Assembly (NCBI GenBank): GCA_036274645.1
Contig: DASUFH010000314.1
Coordinates: 1-17,767 of the forward strand
Direction of reading: 5' to 3'
DNA: 17,767 bases
DNA from: DASUFH01 sp036274645
GTDB lineage: Bacteria; Acidobacteriota; Terriglobia; 20CM-2-55-15
The position numbers and the translations under genes are program-made. The notes beneath the pieces are model-generated. The model searched no databases. It was given only the letters and a program-made list of their open reading frames with translations, and was not told where the DNA came from. Positions 12,001 through 15,049 of the stretch are shown in pieces (the stretch's first letter is position 1; each line of letters begins with the position of its first letter).

Positions 12001-12812
12001 TCAACGTGACCGGACAGCTGAAGAAAAGCGCAGACCTGACGCCGTTCAGTCAGGATCCGAACTGGGTATCGGCCGGCGACGAGTTTGGCGGGGTGTCTCC
12101 GCACACTTCGGATGACATCATCTATGGCGGTCTCGGCAACGATTGGCTCCATGGCGGTTCCGGCGACGACGCCATCTCGGGCGCTGAAGCGCTGGCCGGG
12201 TTCTACGCCGCTCCGGTCAATGCGGGCAATGTACTTGGCTACAATGCAGCCACGGGCCTTTTCGCGGCGTACGATCCCAACGCGCCGATGAAGCAGATTG
12301 CCGGCTTCCTGCTGAACTTTGACAAGGATGAGGGCCCAGCCGCCGGCGCCAACACTCAGACCGACGGCGACGACCGGATTTTCGGAGACCTCGGCAACGA
12401 CTGGCTGGTTGGCGGCACGGGCCGCGATCACCTCTATGGCGGATTCGGCAATGACCTGCTCAATGCCGATGACGACCAGACGACTCATGGCGGTCTCAAC
12501 GATCAGCCGGATTCCAAATCGAGCTACGAGGACCTGGCGTTCGGCGGCGGAGGTTTCGATATCCTGATCGCCAATACGGCCGGAGACCGGCTGATCGACT
12601 GGCTGGGAGCCTTCAATAGCTACTTCGTTCCCTTCTCGAACCAGGGAATGCCGACCAGTTCTCGCGAAGTATCACCCCAGTTAAGGAAATTCCTGATCGA
12701 CCTTTCTCTTTCCGACGGCGCCGACGCGACGCGCGCAGCCGACACCGGCGGGGATCCGTACTGGAATGGTGAACCTTTTGGCGAACTCGGTTTGACGAAT
12801 CCCTCCATCTGA
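3..12812 (+). CDS. Giant LEPR-XLL / metzincin-like / RTX calcium-binding exported protein (5' partial)
   Basis: The frame is open from the first full codon (nt 3) to TGA at 12810-12812, giving 4,269 residues numbered here from nt 3. The first plausible start codon in the window, TTG at nt 48, lies inside the conserved EPRILLSGD motif, so the true start is upstream of the window. Order of parts: LEPR-type motif (residues 11-19); Ala/Ser/Glu-rich linker; metzincin-like domain (about 168-300, HELGHALGFVH at 264-274); beta-rich region; six EF-hand-like loops (1086-1272); a second beta-rich region to about 2050; a short Pro run (VPPPP); RTX block (2169-2238); seven-module tandem array (2430-3290); long RTX region (3357-4159); C-terminal domain (4176-4269). 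I found no cysteine, as is usual for RTX exoproteins. Asp/Gly-rich repeats imply calcium-dependent folding outside the cell. Role is inferred: surface adhesin, matrix protein or secreted protease. No type I secretion genes are adjacent. Confidence 0.95.
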   Translation, partial: DKRSFRIEAIEPRILLSGDVLLAGETYAALQAESAQPSSAPIVLELQSAITLDAAAFDASFAPVIESESSAIPDAQAVIEDQSALIESGASPAEADAPADSAIAATLIESAQPLKASAPSGDAKASYEDAMIEPEPRAGVFARGPPSDPAAPAFLASEGSNDSPSSTVLTAGELSPIVAEAISRWDSSGLEPFGAVDLNTLSFVIGDLSAGTLADISGSVVTIDESADGYGWFVDATPSDDSEFAGALPIEAADGIDLLTTVMHELGHALGFVHSNQVGLRGVDVMVDSLAEGVRRLPLLADGAKLNDIFNVILATFDPANPPSSAVVFNSATTVRLPNSATVGTTTAGTPDLQLEGLTLTFSELAHTSSWSGEVLVESELSVLLPGVLDIVIVDDNFGAPVRVESATAPLPDAGGWAVTFTVGGDHSDLAGGAEIAVLNSNEPGFDDTSFADAHTIVVSSATYDESSDETTIEVVYNFDPGSAPWTGGSVIAVEKVDVTDDLDLLAVSGTIQLAEGDHTSLLNLESLRAADLGWPKWLDIRITDLKLEFADFRVDETLRDLRLDADFLGFDTGNPVVNLAIGALFKVQGSASGVIFDMDRLSEGRRGDHGAILFRRLPIVDLGGVSGFISGSLPTIGGISAGFILKQVGIDVNGNLTTNTNEIDRTIVYGAFKGSLLVGGKTPEGPKDKNGNPPAKVGGYGFGFNFAISGLGPLQLFVFVNVPILLDPVSGLSITSLRGGVRFNSTLEDLQVRAPFNATGGSATASGDAAKPVMITLTVPGHNLKVGDEFRITAAGDPDLLNSSPDNFVVVSVDGDSITYLTGDGASDPDPAHYAFGGTIEVKKISISDPFDLRDPGFGSSKDVTLQDWEAQLDQQVVNQANAGDSLWEVLFDKLVIEAGATLSFAPRIPAFLVSMDVDLLFDTQLHLLVTGTMNLVTVLKIPVKLYGDFSEVGAGALTLLGLADVPQVPANAAGIMPILVVYAGIKFETLVNGQPSSIDTLTGFPAGVGDDVASVTVDDLSMSGAGPWQVTLTFDNAPDLTTEYAAGDTISIVGSQPDNFNGSYTVTNVTPTAVSFVVGSVIIDGLIDVDRNGVVDASDNGELAGIPIIGGRLDVNRNGGMDDEDDGEIFNIIRDGFGRRQVVSYAVINGEVDVNGDDVIDQDDDIVVGENPATWDSGFDLTRDIIDGWVDIDSDGVVNSDPDDIGALGPFVVIEGQIDMNRDGVIDMNDDGTILNVIIDSAGNRTLTSYEVVDGLIDIDGDHLITAGDDLVLNTGDAGGYWLAPGFKAANQDDLGDGLRISVLGGIELNIPFLTTLALRGTATLDLTFGGAHDARIDFTVDMALSETHVGDIGRANGQFAMTMDGTGGPVVEGIELPQVELWGAAVITGDFSFLNRFGLFPAVSGVLVFNTTSVDQDPITLNIANSTITVVPTAETFALRLDGTIDFRIDFDGNHDFEASERVFQLAGIFVLSFTGEDGFNVALFSEPTPGDVGPAILKIGPGSTPLLQFTAFGFLTIRDIGIAANIVIGLEANVPGPFNGFATVNGQFVFMVNTTGMDITFDIPAGVDNRGGGSDLTVMIPRAPPQSIADASLDVFSLIAGTAWDVPANAPSAIYLLILVGGTDATTNPDASLNLSNALTLNGKFGFLASVDANLDFYLEMQFDAKLELQPLNGVLLVSGSLKIDDAGVVGSLAVGGQLALAPLTIVGAFTLEVNTTDASESVNLYEFDYTTEQFKRNGSGDLVLQSVSIAPNTVALFAFAKFKLAGAFELRGSVSFVNGPALLLLDVNLTMDFFGLNLSVAGGARIVKSGATGMVLKLSASLNSPQFGVGAIFRFAAAMELRVNTRFGPGSDANDLGIARQTYRVELLNASVTILSAITLTGSGFAEVTGGVFRIQASLGGNFLSVVSVSASAFFSSEGEFSLSLDGGLTLGTTGFNIHGTAHLGVSLLDNNGTAPFGNGNKVLSISGSVTVSGTLFYVSLPSVTIGVSYTSSTGAITVNVGPVPVPGIAYKTVNLGILGKVKVPYPIITLKYFRFTIGSLSYSASADPVPPPPVVLGQVNGSGLLTLNVGPDAAARNLSIEDIDESVLIEGVGAGSTTGQKIRITMFGFSQEFDDVTGILIADMADGDDLVEIDEAVTVPIEVHLGVGSDSLNNRGGAPVIAYGDADGDFLMGGSSADQLFGGPGDDVIQGGLAADVVDGGDDSDLLIWNVGDGSDTTIDGQDGDDTLNVLGTDGSDDFMVGPAVSGTGFFLESGGIVIVLDGIENLNIDGGAGGDTFAISDLGSSLLGLVTLQLGGDGDADNVHIDGSGSADTFDISSIVVTLSSVDGSGDPVTEEVNGLQIVKDMGATVGVFEAAAAGGDLVELNTNDGDDIVHVRSVLAGAATAVNGGLDSDTFYIGADGSLNGIAAPLTINGNEPATGSDILNVDDSADTLGASGAMTATTITGLGLGAGIVYSGIEHLNIDLGSGPDTFTIDSTAAGTETALNTNGGNDTVHVRSIADLTTIHGGAGADTVHVGSLAPATGGVVDGIGALLSVHGDDAAVGNDTLNLDETGDAGANTGALTSSMITGLGMTGSISYATIEKVNVHLGGGSDTFNIQSVSVMTTVETGAGAADNTVHVGSLAPSVGGDLNSIAGQLIVNGQSSGVDSLNLDDTGDGAPDSGTLTSSAISGLGLGAGMDYSAIDALNISLGAGGNTFNVQSTSALTTINTGAGSANTVNVGSLAPAAGGNLNGVAGKLIVNGQSTVSETLNIDETGDTGANTGTLTSARLTGLGMAANDPARGIEYSGVDTLNLNLSNQADTLTIAGTSVDSVTTVNANGGADIINIQTVGGATLLNAGPGSDTINVGSNAAGSGADPDNNSGGTLDSILASLTINGDEPDSGSDVLTVDDSGDATDNTGGLTSTTITGFGLSSAGLTYTGIEHLVISLGGGADSVTVYSTHGAATATSLEETTINTGSGADIIDINDVTDLLSVNGEAHADTININGTGVGSVVTVHGGADNDVVNVQATGGEVDIFGDAGDDTINVGSAAPSHPALPTSLVGNGDAINGLVSVDGGEGGADYLNVDDSNPANDAKSGTLNAATIRGLEMEEGIDYANLEVLAIWLGAGDNTFTIDGTHPGETTVNMADGADTVDIHDVNGALTVNGAAGEDTFNVMGSSAGSVAVLAGAGDDDAFNIRAMDGLVYVSGAGGSDVVTVAGPLHTLLEIQGPLVIEAGGDVGTIDTLAIDNGAAVGAFGGSLAYRTMDDVSQPFANPGLALTGFGMGGDLATSDPEAIYYGGGVTYNGFEIVELTMGSGNEMLEIADTGDADEKMMVADDPAAITIIHAGAGADVVTVTKRGNGPLVLYGDAGDDTIDASAVAAKSDPFVGAVIDGGTGDDNVTGTQGDDHLAGGAGMDTINGEAGADHIYGDSSFSIDAALFARDQMQRFDTETELGLINAMFSVPVDQDGAADSINGGAGSDIIFGDHGVIGQVDGVRRIESAGSVVLAQTANIGAGAGDVIHGDGQNDVIFGGAAGDTIYGDTGSDLIFGDFGAVTGNVDAARIGEPDGAGVDNATAAFLYTSDTSSAADAAAGNDTIYGGSLAVLDTDTGKNILLGQQGADTIYGGGGDDDIYGGHNVADGSDGADFIDGAAGNDVILGDNGLIERTDSATDPRFTVLTGQRIYDGSGNALVADGNPIGDNPAGVEARRVVLFDHDNSPTANAGNYGDDVIAGGADDDVIFGQLGNDRIHGDGRLVDGSLMSLVATITGSDSGGDDYIEGNGGEDTIFGGLGQDDIVGGSSDFYGLGSAVLRPDGADVIYGGNGDLTVRNNYGDGVVDSTGALLPENARHGRDSDAIVGDNGNILRLVGTGGVDGGASLAFAYDNYAGEKIIVRAIVLLDYTPGGPDYSSAALADIGGGDTIRGESGDDFIYGQKGSDSIFGDAQDDDIVGGYGNDWISGGTGDDGVIGDDGRIFTSRNGVAETLYGIAVTTESHISVPGNAQEADINVTGQLKKSADLTPFSQDPNWVSAGDEFGGVSPHTSDDIIYGGLGNDWLHGGSGDDAISGAEALAGFYAAPVNAGNVLGYNAATGLFAAYDPNAPMKQIAGFLLNFDKDEGPAAGANTQTDGDDRIFGDLGNDWLVGGTGRDHLYGGFGNDLLNADDDQTTHGGLNDQPDSKSSYEDLAFGGGGFDILIANTAGDRLIDWLGAFNSYFVPFSNQGMPTSSREVSPQLRKFLIDLSLSDGADATRAADTGGDPYWNGEPFGELGLTNPSI
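9..59 (+). other. LEPR-XLL-type N-terminal motif
   Basis: The reading frame at the left edge encodes RSFRIEAIEPRILLSGD. It matches the short N-terminal signature (consensus roughly LEPRxLLSxD, preceded by a basic/hydrophobic stretch) that heads many extremely long repetitive exported bacterial proteins. In that family the motif sits within the first few tens of residues, so the missing 5' end of this gene is probably short. The motif's function is not established; a sorting or export role is inferred from its position. It also shows that initiation at the TTG of nt 48 would cut the motif in half. Confidence 0.85.
504..900 (+). other. Metzincin (matrixin-like) metalloprotease domain of the giant protein
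   Basis: Residues about 168-300 resemble the short zinc-peptidase domains found near the N-terminus of giant RTX-type proteins. They begin with LTAGELSPIVAEAISRW, continue through GYGWFVDATPSDDSEF, and reach the zinc site HELGHALGFVH (nt 792-824, residues 264-274). That is a full HExxHxxGxxH signature: three His ligands and the catalytic Glu. A candidate Met-turn (VMVD, Met286, nt 858) lies 12 residues after the third His, a little further than the usual matrixin spacing. All catalytic residues are present, so activity is plausible; substrate and any self-processing are unknown. Confidence 0.8.
903..3251 (+). other. First beta-rich region of the giant protein, without a named domain
   Basis: Residues about 301-1083 are dominated by short alternating hydrophobic/polar segments typical of beta-strands, with few charged runs. 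I cannot assign a named family. Two related small modules are visible. One is at residues about 774-826 (nt 2322-2480) and one at 1014-1083 (nt 3042-3251). Both share a GDxxxI turn followed by PDNF and another strand pair, the pattern of small beta modules in phage-tail and exoprotein sequences. Between them lies a region beginning TLQDWEAQLDQQ that is more helical and reads on into further beta segments. Confidence 0.5.
3258..3818 (+). repeat. Six EF-hand/dockerin-like calcium loops in tandem
   Basis: Six Asp-rich loops of the DxDxDG/DxNxDG type occur within about 187 residues: DVDRNGVVDASD (nt 3270), DVNRNGGMDDEDD, DVNGDDVIDQDD, DIDSDGVVNSDPDD, DMNRDGVIDMNDD and DIDGDHLITAGDD (nt 3780). Each is preceded by a hydrophobic IxGxxD segment. 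Loops 2-4 with their linkers resemble loops 5-6 with theirs: both contain a GxxDxNRxG loop, then a stretch ending in SYxVxxG before the next loop. That suggests a duplicated larger unit. Loop 6 has His at a coordinating position and may bind weakly. The loops are calcium-binding by family knowledge; there is no cohesin context, so dockerin function is not implied. Confidence 0.72.
3870..6200 (+). other. Second beta-rich region of the giant protein ending in a Pro-rich linker
   Basis: Residues about 1290-2066 form a long run of amphipathic beta segments rich in Leu/Val/Phe and poor in the Asp/Gly calcium repeats found further on. A loose internal repeat is marked by VNT segments: FVFMVNTTG (near nt 4660), FTLEVNTTD (near 5141) and MELRVNT (near 5533), each at the end of a strand after an FxLxG-like stretch. 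Another recurring phrase is a hydrophobic strand plus GSxxF or GGxxL. The region closes with DPVPPPPVVLG (nt about 6159-6191), a proline linker into the calcium-binding half. I do not recognise a named domain; it reads like an elongated beta structure. Confidence 0.5.
6507..6716 (+). repeat. RTX (hemolysin-type) calcium-binding repeat block 1
   Basis: About seven nonapeptide-like units follow one another in residues 2169-2238, for example YGDADGDFLMGG, LFGGPGDDVIQGG, VVDGGDDSDLLI and IDGQDGDDTLNVLG. They fit the GGxGxDxUx consensus in which Gly/Asp turns coordinate calcium in a parallel beta-roll. The block is the entry to the repeat-rich C-terminal half. Confidence 0.88.
7290..10070 (+). repeat. 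Seven tandem modules of about 100-180 residues (beta-helix-like)
   Basis: A module starting with a D-x-L-x-[VLI]-D strand, then a Gly-rich TxTxITGLG segment, an IxYxxIExLxIxLG segment, and DTFxIxS / GADTxxVxS coils, begins at nt 7290, 7662, 7968, 8271, 8682, 9216 and 9702. Spacings are 372, 306, 303, 411, 534 and 486 bp. Modules 2 and 3 are the shortest (102 and 101 residues). Later ones are longer because of extra GADTxNV-type coils, so the module grows by whole coils. Most modules have a NVGSxAP or HVGSLAP strand and an xxVNGxx turn before the next start. The coil pattern suggests a right-handed parallel beta-helix; that is inference. Confidence 0.85.
10071..12480 (+). repeat. RTX calcium-binding repeat region 2, interrupted by insertions
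   Basis: Dense GGxGxDxUx repeats (LYGDAGDDTI, IDGGTGDDNV, LAGGAGMDTING, IYGGGGDDDIYGG, IFGGLGQDDIVGG, ISGGTGDDGVIGDDG, LYGGFGNDLLNADDD and others) alternate with non-repeat inserts of about 20-60 residues. Several clusters end in the same phrase, a hydrophobic pair plus GD[HFND]G: IFGDHGVI, IFGDFGAV, ILGDNGLIER, IVGDNGNILR, VIGDDGRIF. An insert follows each. This suggests short beta-rolls capped by the GDxG turn and separated by loops or small domains. Calcium binding is family knowledge. Confidence 0.9.
12528..12809 (+). other. C-terminal domain of the giant protein
   Basis: After the last RTX unit the final 94 residues are not repeat-like. They contain LIANTAGDRLIDWLGAFNSY, a Pro/Ser-rich turn, the predicted helix LRKFLIDLSLSDGADATRA, and the end NGEPFGELGLTNPSI. 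I recall closely similar endings (a DRLIDW...FNSY...VPF segment, then GADxTRA and NGEPxGELGL) in other giant RTX-type exoproteins, so this is probably a conserved C-terminal module. It could serve secretion or anchoring, since type I secretion signals lie at the C-terminus; its function is unproven. Confidence 0.5.
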
Positions 12813-13042
12813 CGTGGTCCCAGGCTCCTTCGCAGCTTTGCGCCACTGCCTCGTATGACCGCCCAGCGTTTCAGCGTGAATTGCTGTGAAATCAGGAGAT
12901 TCTCAAACACGAAACATCGGGCGGTCATAGACCGCCCCTACAGGAGGCGCGGAGGAACAATGCCTCTGTTGTGTAAAGCTGAGCAGGAAGCGGCCGCGAC
13001 GATAGGACCAAAAATCGGGCGTCCGGGACAATGCGGAGAAGC
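12813..13042 (+). other. Convergent intergenic region with inverted repeats
   Basis: This 230-bp gap lies between the ends of the giant gene (+) and the atypical regulator gene (-), so it must terminate transcription from both sides. It contains an 11-bp inverted repeat, TATGACCGCCC at 12854-12864 and GGGCGGTCATA at 12919-12929, with a 54-nt spacer, plus the tight hairpin described separately. There is no clear U-run terminator. A strong Shine-Dalgarno-like stretch (AGGAGGCGCGGAGGAACA) precedes an ATG at 12960, but that frame soon runs antisense through the regulator gene and does not look coding. Confidence 0.6.
12915..12942 (-). repeat. REP-like palindrome with GTAG head
   Basis: On the + strand, GGGCGGTC (12919-12926), an ATA loop, and GACCGCCC (12930-12937) form a perfect 8-bp stem. 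Read on the - strand, the palindrome is immediately preceded by GTAG and an extra G, the head-plus-hairpin layout of REP elements mobilised by RAYT-type transposases. A partial second copy of its 3' half (TATGACCGCCC) lies in opposite orientation at 12854-12864, like a degraded REP pair. Its placement between two convergent gene ends is typical of REPs; it could also act as a two-way terminator or RNA stabiliser. Confidence 0.55.
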
Positions 13043-13750
13043 TCAATGCACCCGCGACGGCTCCGGAAGGAAGTGCAGAAGAAGATCCGCGCGGCGGCGT
13101 ACGCCGAACCTCGAGATGACATTCGAGACATGGAACTTCACGGTGCTTTCGGAAATGTGGAGTGATTCAGCGATCTCCTTGTTGGAGAGGTTTCTCAGCA
13201 GGCATTCCAGCACTTCCTGTTCGCGCCTCGTCAGGCGCTTTCTCGCGGTGGCGGGTACTTCCGCAGTTGGAGTCTTCTGTCCGGACTCCAGAAACCGGGA
13301 CATGAGGTCGCGAGGAACCCAGATTCCGCCGTCGAGGACGGATCGCGTGGCGTTGGCCAGGTGGGACGCCGCATCCCGATAGGTGACGAGGCCCTTCACG
13401 CCAAGGCGCAGAAGTGGAAAGCAGTCCACCGTGGTCATCGCTTCCACGAGAACGATGACATGACGTTTTGGGTAGCGGTGGCGGATTCCGGCCACCAGGC
13501 TCTCGGTGGCGGGTCCAAAGCTGTGCGAGTCGATGATGTAGAGTGACGCAACCGGGATGGACACGGATTGAGCTTCGGCGGCGTATCGAATGTTCAGGCG
13601 CCGCCCGACGCTCCGCAGTCGCAGGGGACTGATGAAGCGCTGGAACTCCGTCGCAACCAGGGGATGCGCGGAAAGCACGCAGAGGGTTGCCCGGCGCGCT
13701 TTGACTGGGGTCCGCTTGCGCGAACGCTTTTCTGAAACCTGTTCTTCCAA
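13043..13750 (-). CDS. LuxR/NarL-type regulator with degenerate receiver domain
   Basis: The protein has 235 residues: a basic N-terminal tail (1-20), a receiver-like domain (about 22-145) and a LuxR-type helix-turn-helix at 172-228 (LTRREQEVLECL, NKEIAESL, STVKFHVSNVISRFGV). The receiver keeps an Asp at the phospho-acceptor position (YIIDSHS, Asp74). It has lost the acidic pair that binds magnesium (LSAHPLV, Ser27-Ala28, where DD is normal), the conserved Thr/Ser (IVLVEA, Val102) and the conserved Lys (GLVTYRD, Tyr124). Phosphorylation is therefore unlikely, and it is best called a pseudo-receiver regulator. The start is TTG at 13748-13750, with AAAGG about 11 nt upstream; no ATG or GTG fits, because the next Met is at residue 105. 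It is divergent from the canonical response regulator gene and convergent with the giant gene. Target genes are not known. Confidence 0.9.
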   Translation of the reverse strand: MEEQVSEKRSRKRTPVKARRATLCVLSAHPLVATEFQRFISPLRLRSVGRRLNIRYAAEAQSVSIPVASLYIIDSHSFGPATESLVAGIRHRYPKRHVIVLVEAMTTVDCFPLLRLGVKGLVTYRDAASHLANATRSVLDGGIWVPRDLMSRFLESGQKTPTAEVPATARKRLTRREQEVLECLLRNLSNKEIAESLHISESTVKFHVSNVISRFGVRRRADLLLHFLPEPSRVH

Positions 13751-13791
13751 TTTCGTAGGCGCCTTTCTATGGTTCTCTCTATACAGGAATG

Positions 13792-13801
13792 GACGATCGT
13801 C
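13792..13801. promoter_or_regulatory. 10-bp palindrome, candidate operator
   Basis: GACGATCGTC is a perfect palindrome lying between the candidate - strand -10 box (13778-13783) and the + strand -35 box (13813-13818). A dimeric regulator bound here could touch both promoters, so autoregulation by one of the flanking LuxR-type proteins is possible. A 10-bp palindrome can also occur by chance. Confidence 0.3.
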
Positions 13802-13812
13802 TGTGCCGGCAG

Positions 13813-13841
13813 TTGGCGTTTTGCGCGCTACGGCGTATGAT
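13813..13841 (+). promoter_or_regulatory. Candidate sigma70-type promoter for the response regulator gene
   Basis: TTGGCG (13813-13818) and TATGAT (13836-13841) are separated by exactly 17 nt, matching the -35 and -10 consensus at 4/6 and 5/6 positions. Transcription would begin near nt 13848, giving a leader of about 210 nt before the ATG at 14058. The leader length is unusual and leaves room for post-transcriptional control. Confidence 0.42.
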
Positions 13842-14057
13842 GAACGTCACTGCTTCTGCTCCGGACTCTGAGTGACCGCCGCTTCTGAAATTCACTGACC
13901 GCTGCTGGCTCTGCTCCGGACGTATGGATTGCCGCTGGGATCTCTGCTCCCGAGGCTGCCTGACGGTCGCCTCCTGACACTGTGTCGAAATTCCTTGCCC
14001 GTGCGGCCCCTGAGGGCCTTGCAACAACCGACTGATTACGTTCATGCGAGGTGCGGG

Positions 14058-14690
14058 ATGTCTATTCGTGTTCTGCTGGCCGATGACCATGTGCTGGTTC
14101 GCGAAGCGTTGAAAGTCCTCCTGGATAGAGAGGATATCCAGGTGGTTGCACAGGCGTCTCAGGGACAGGAGGCGGTATCGCTGGCCGCCACGACTCAGCC
14201 GGACATTGCGATCATCGATATCTCCATGCCGACAATGAACGGTCTGGACGCGGTCCGCGAGTTACGTCAGGTGTCGCCGAAAACAAAAAGCATATTTCTC
14301 ACGCGGCATGATGAGAGTCAGTACGTCACGGCGGCGCTGCAGGCCGGAACCCGCGGATATGTATTGAAGACCCAGGCGGCGGATGAACTCGTCAAGGCTA
14401 TCCATCGGGTTCACGGAGGCGAAATCTATTTGAGTCCGGGCGTTTCCGGCGCGCTCGTGGAGGCCGTTCTGACGAAATCGGGCCAGCCGGAGGAGCCGCT
14501 GTCGCCGCGGGAGCGTCATGTATTGCAGCTTATCGGAGAAGGTAAATCCACCAAGGAGATTGCCGGGATTCTGTGTATCAGCGCGAAGACAGTGGAATCC
14601 CATCGGGCCCGGCTGATGCAAAAACTGGACATTCATGATGTTGCGCATCTGGTGCGCTACGCCATCCGTCGGGGGCTGGTGGAAGTTTAG
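14058..14690 (+). CDS. NarL/FixJ-family two-component response regulator
   Basis: The protein has 210 residues, starting at MSIRVLLADDHVLVREAL. The ATG at 14058 is chosen over an upstream TTG (13929) because it begins exactly at the first receiver strand and has GAGG six nt upstream; the upstream extension is low-complexity. The receiver is complete: Asp9-Asp10, phospho-acceptor Asp54 (IIDISMP), Thr82 (IFLTRH) and Lys104 (GYVLK). A LuxR-type helix-turn-helix spans about 147-207 (LSPRERHVLQLI, STKEIAGIL, KTVESHRARLMQKL). It is expected to be phosphorylated by a sensor kinase, dimerise and bind DNA; no kinase gene is in the window. It is divergent from the pseudo-receiver regulator and lies 359 bp upstream of the chitinase gene on the same strand. 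The gap makes a shared operon unlikely, though regulation of the chitinase is possible. Confidence 0.95.
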   Translation: MSIRVLLADDHVLVREALKVLLDREDIQVVAQASQGQEAVSLAATTQPDIAIIDISMPTMNGLDAVRELRQVSPKTKSIFLTRHDESQYVTAALQAGTRGYVLKTQAADELVKAIHRVHGGEIYLSPGVSGALVEAVLTKSGQPEEPLSPRERHVLQLIGEGKSTKEIAGILCISAKTVESHRARLMQKLDIHDVAHLVRYAIRRGLVEV

Positions 14691-15049
14691 GCCGCCGCTT
14701 CCCGCCTGCGCTTCACAACCCTGAACTGTTCCGGCGCGCATGGAACGCGTGTGCTGTTGGGGCGCTGACCGCTTACCCACCTCCACATCCTCGTCCGCCA
14801 TTGATACGCATTCGCCTCTTCCTACTTCCTCTTTCTTGAGGCAGTTTCCATACCAATCGTCTGCATGAGCCCACCTTTGGGAGAGTCCCGGGCGTTCAGG
14901 GAATCCCCGACGCCCGCATCGGCGTGGCGCCTGGCCTTTCGTACAGTGGATTCCCCTATCCCATTTTTAGTCTCGCGCCTAGGTGATCTTGGGGCGCCCC
15001 GAACGTAAGATCCCGACACTTTTTTGTCCGAAAAAGCAGAAGGAAAAGG
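14691..15049 (+). other. Intergenic region upstream of the chitinase gene, with inverted repeats
   Basis: I see no gene in these 359 bp. It contains a weak inverted repeat GTTCC/GGAAC (14728-14732 and 14742-14746) and a strong hairpin at 14889-14916 (CGGGCGTT paired with CGACGCCCG around GGGA/TCCC). GATCTT (14985-14990) pairs with AAGATC (15007-15012) around the palindrome GGGGCGCCCC (14991-15000). An A/T-rich hairpin CTTTTT/AAAAAG lies just before the ribosome-binding site (about 15019-15036). The first two could end the regulator transcript; the last two lie where a promoter or 5' leader of the chitinase gene would be. No convincing -35/-10 pair and no known riboswitch core was found. Confidence 0.5.
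15038..15043 (+). promoter_or_regulatory. Ribosome-binding site of the chitinase gene
   Basis: AGAAGG ends six nt before the ATG at 15050, in a purine-rich stretch. It supports this start, which also gives a well-formed signal peptide. Confidence 0.75.

Larger units (their letters stand above)
13751..14057. promoter_or_regulatory. Divergent regulatory region between the two regulator genes
   Basis: This 307-bp region must hold promoters for both regulator genes. On the - strand a TATAGA (complement of 13778-13783) lies 28 nt before the TTG start, with no good -35 box. On the + strand a better promoter is described separately. A perfect 10-bp palindrome, GACGATCGTC (13792-13801), sits between the two. 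Downstream, the + strand leader carries a 12-bp direct repeat, TCTGCTCCGGAC, at 13855-13866 and 13910-13921. Related pieces (TGACCGC, CTCTGCTCC) lie around it, followed by the hairpin GGCCC-CTGA-GGGCC at 14005-14018. Confidence 0.5.

Noticed and set aside
12855..13382. + strand frame with an ATG at 12960 preceded by a strong Shine-Dalgarno-like sequence
   Set aside because: Most of it runs antisense through the LuxR-type regulator, the protein is Arg/Cys-rich with no recognisable domain, and the first part crosses the REP-like hairpin.
13929..14057. N-terminal extension of the response regulator from the TTG at 13929
   Set aside because: The 43 added residues are low-complexity and unlike any receiver; the ATG at 14058 begins exactly at the first receiver strand and has a GAGG six nt upstream.
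14860..14930. Possible riboswitch: an AGGGAA plus CGCCCGCA pattern faintly like a cobalamin element
   Set aside because: The other conserved parts of the B12 core are absent, as are the cores of c-di-GMP and TPP riboswitches; only a simple hairpin is supported.
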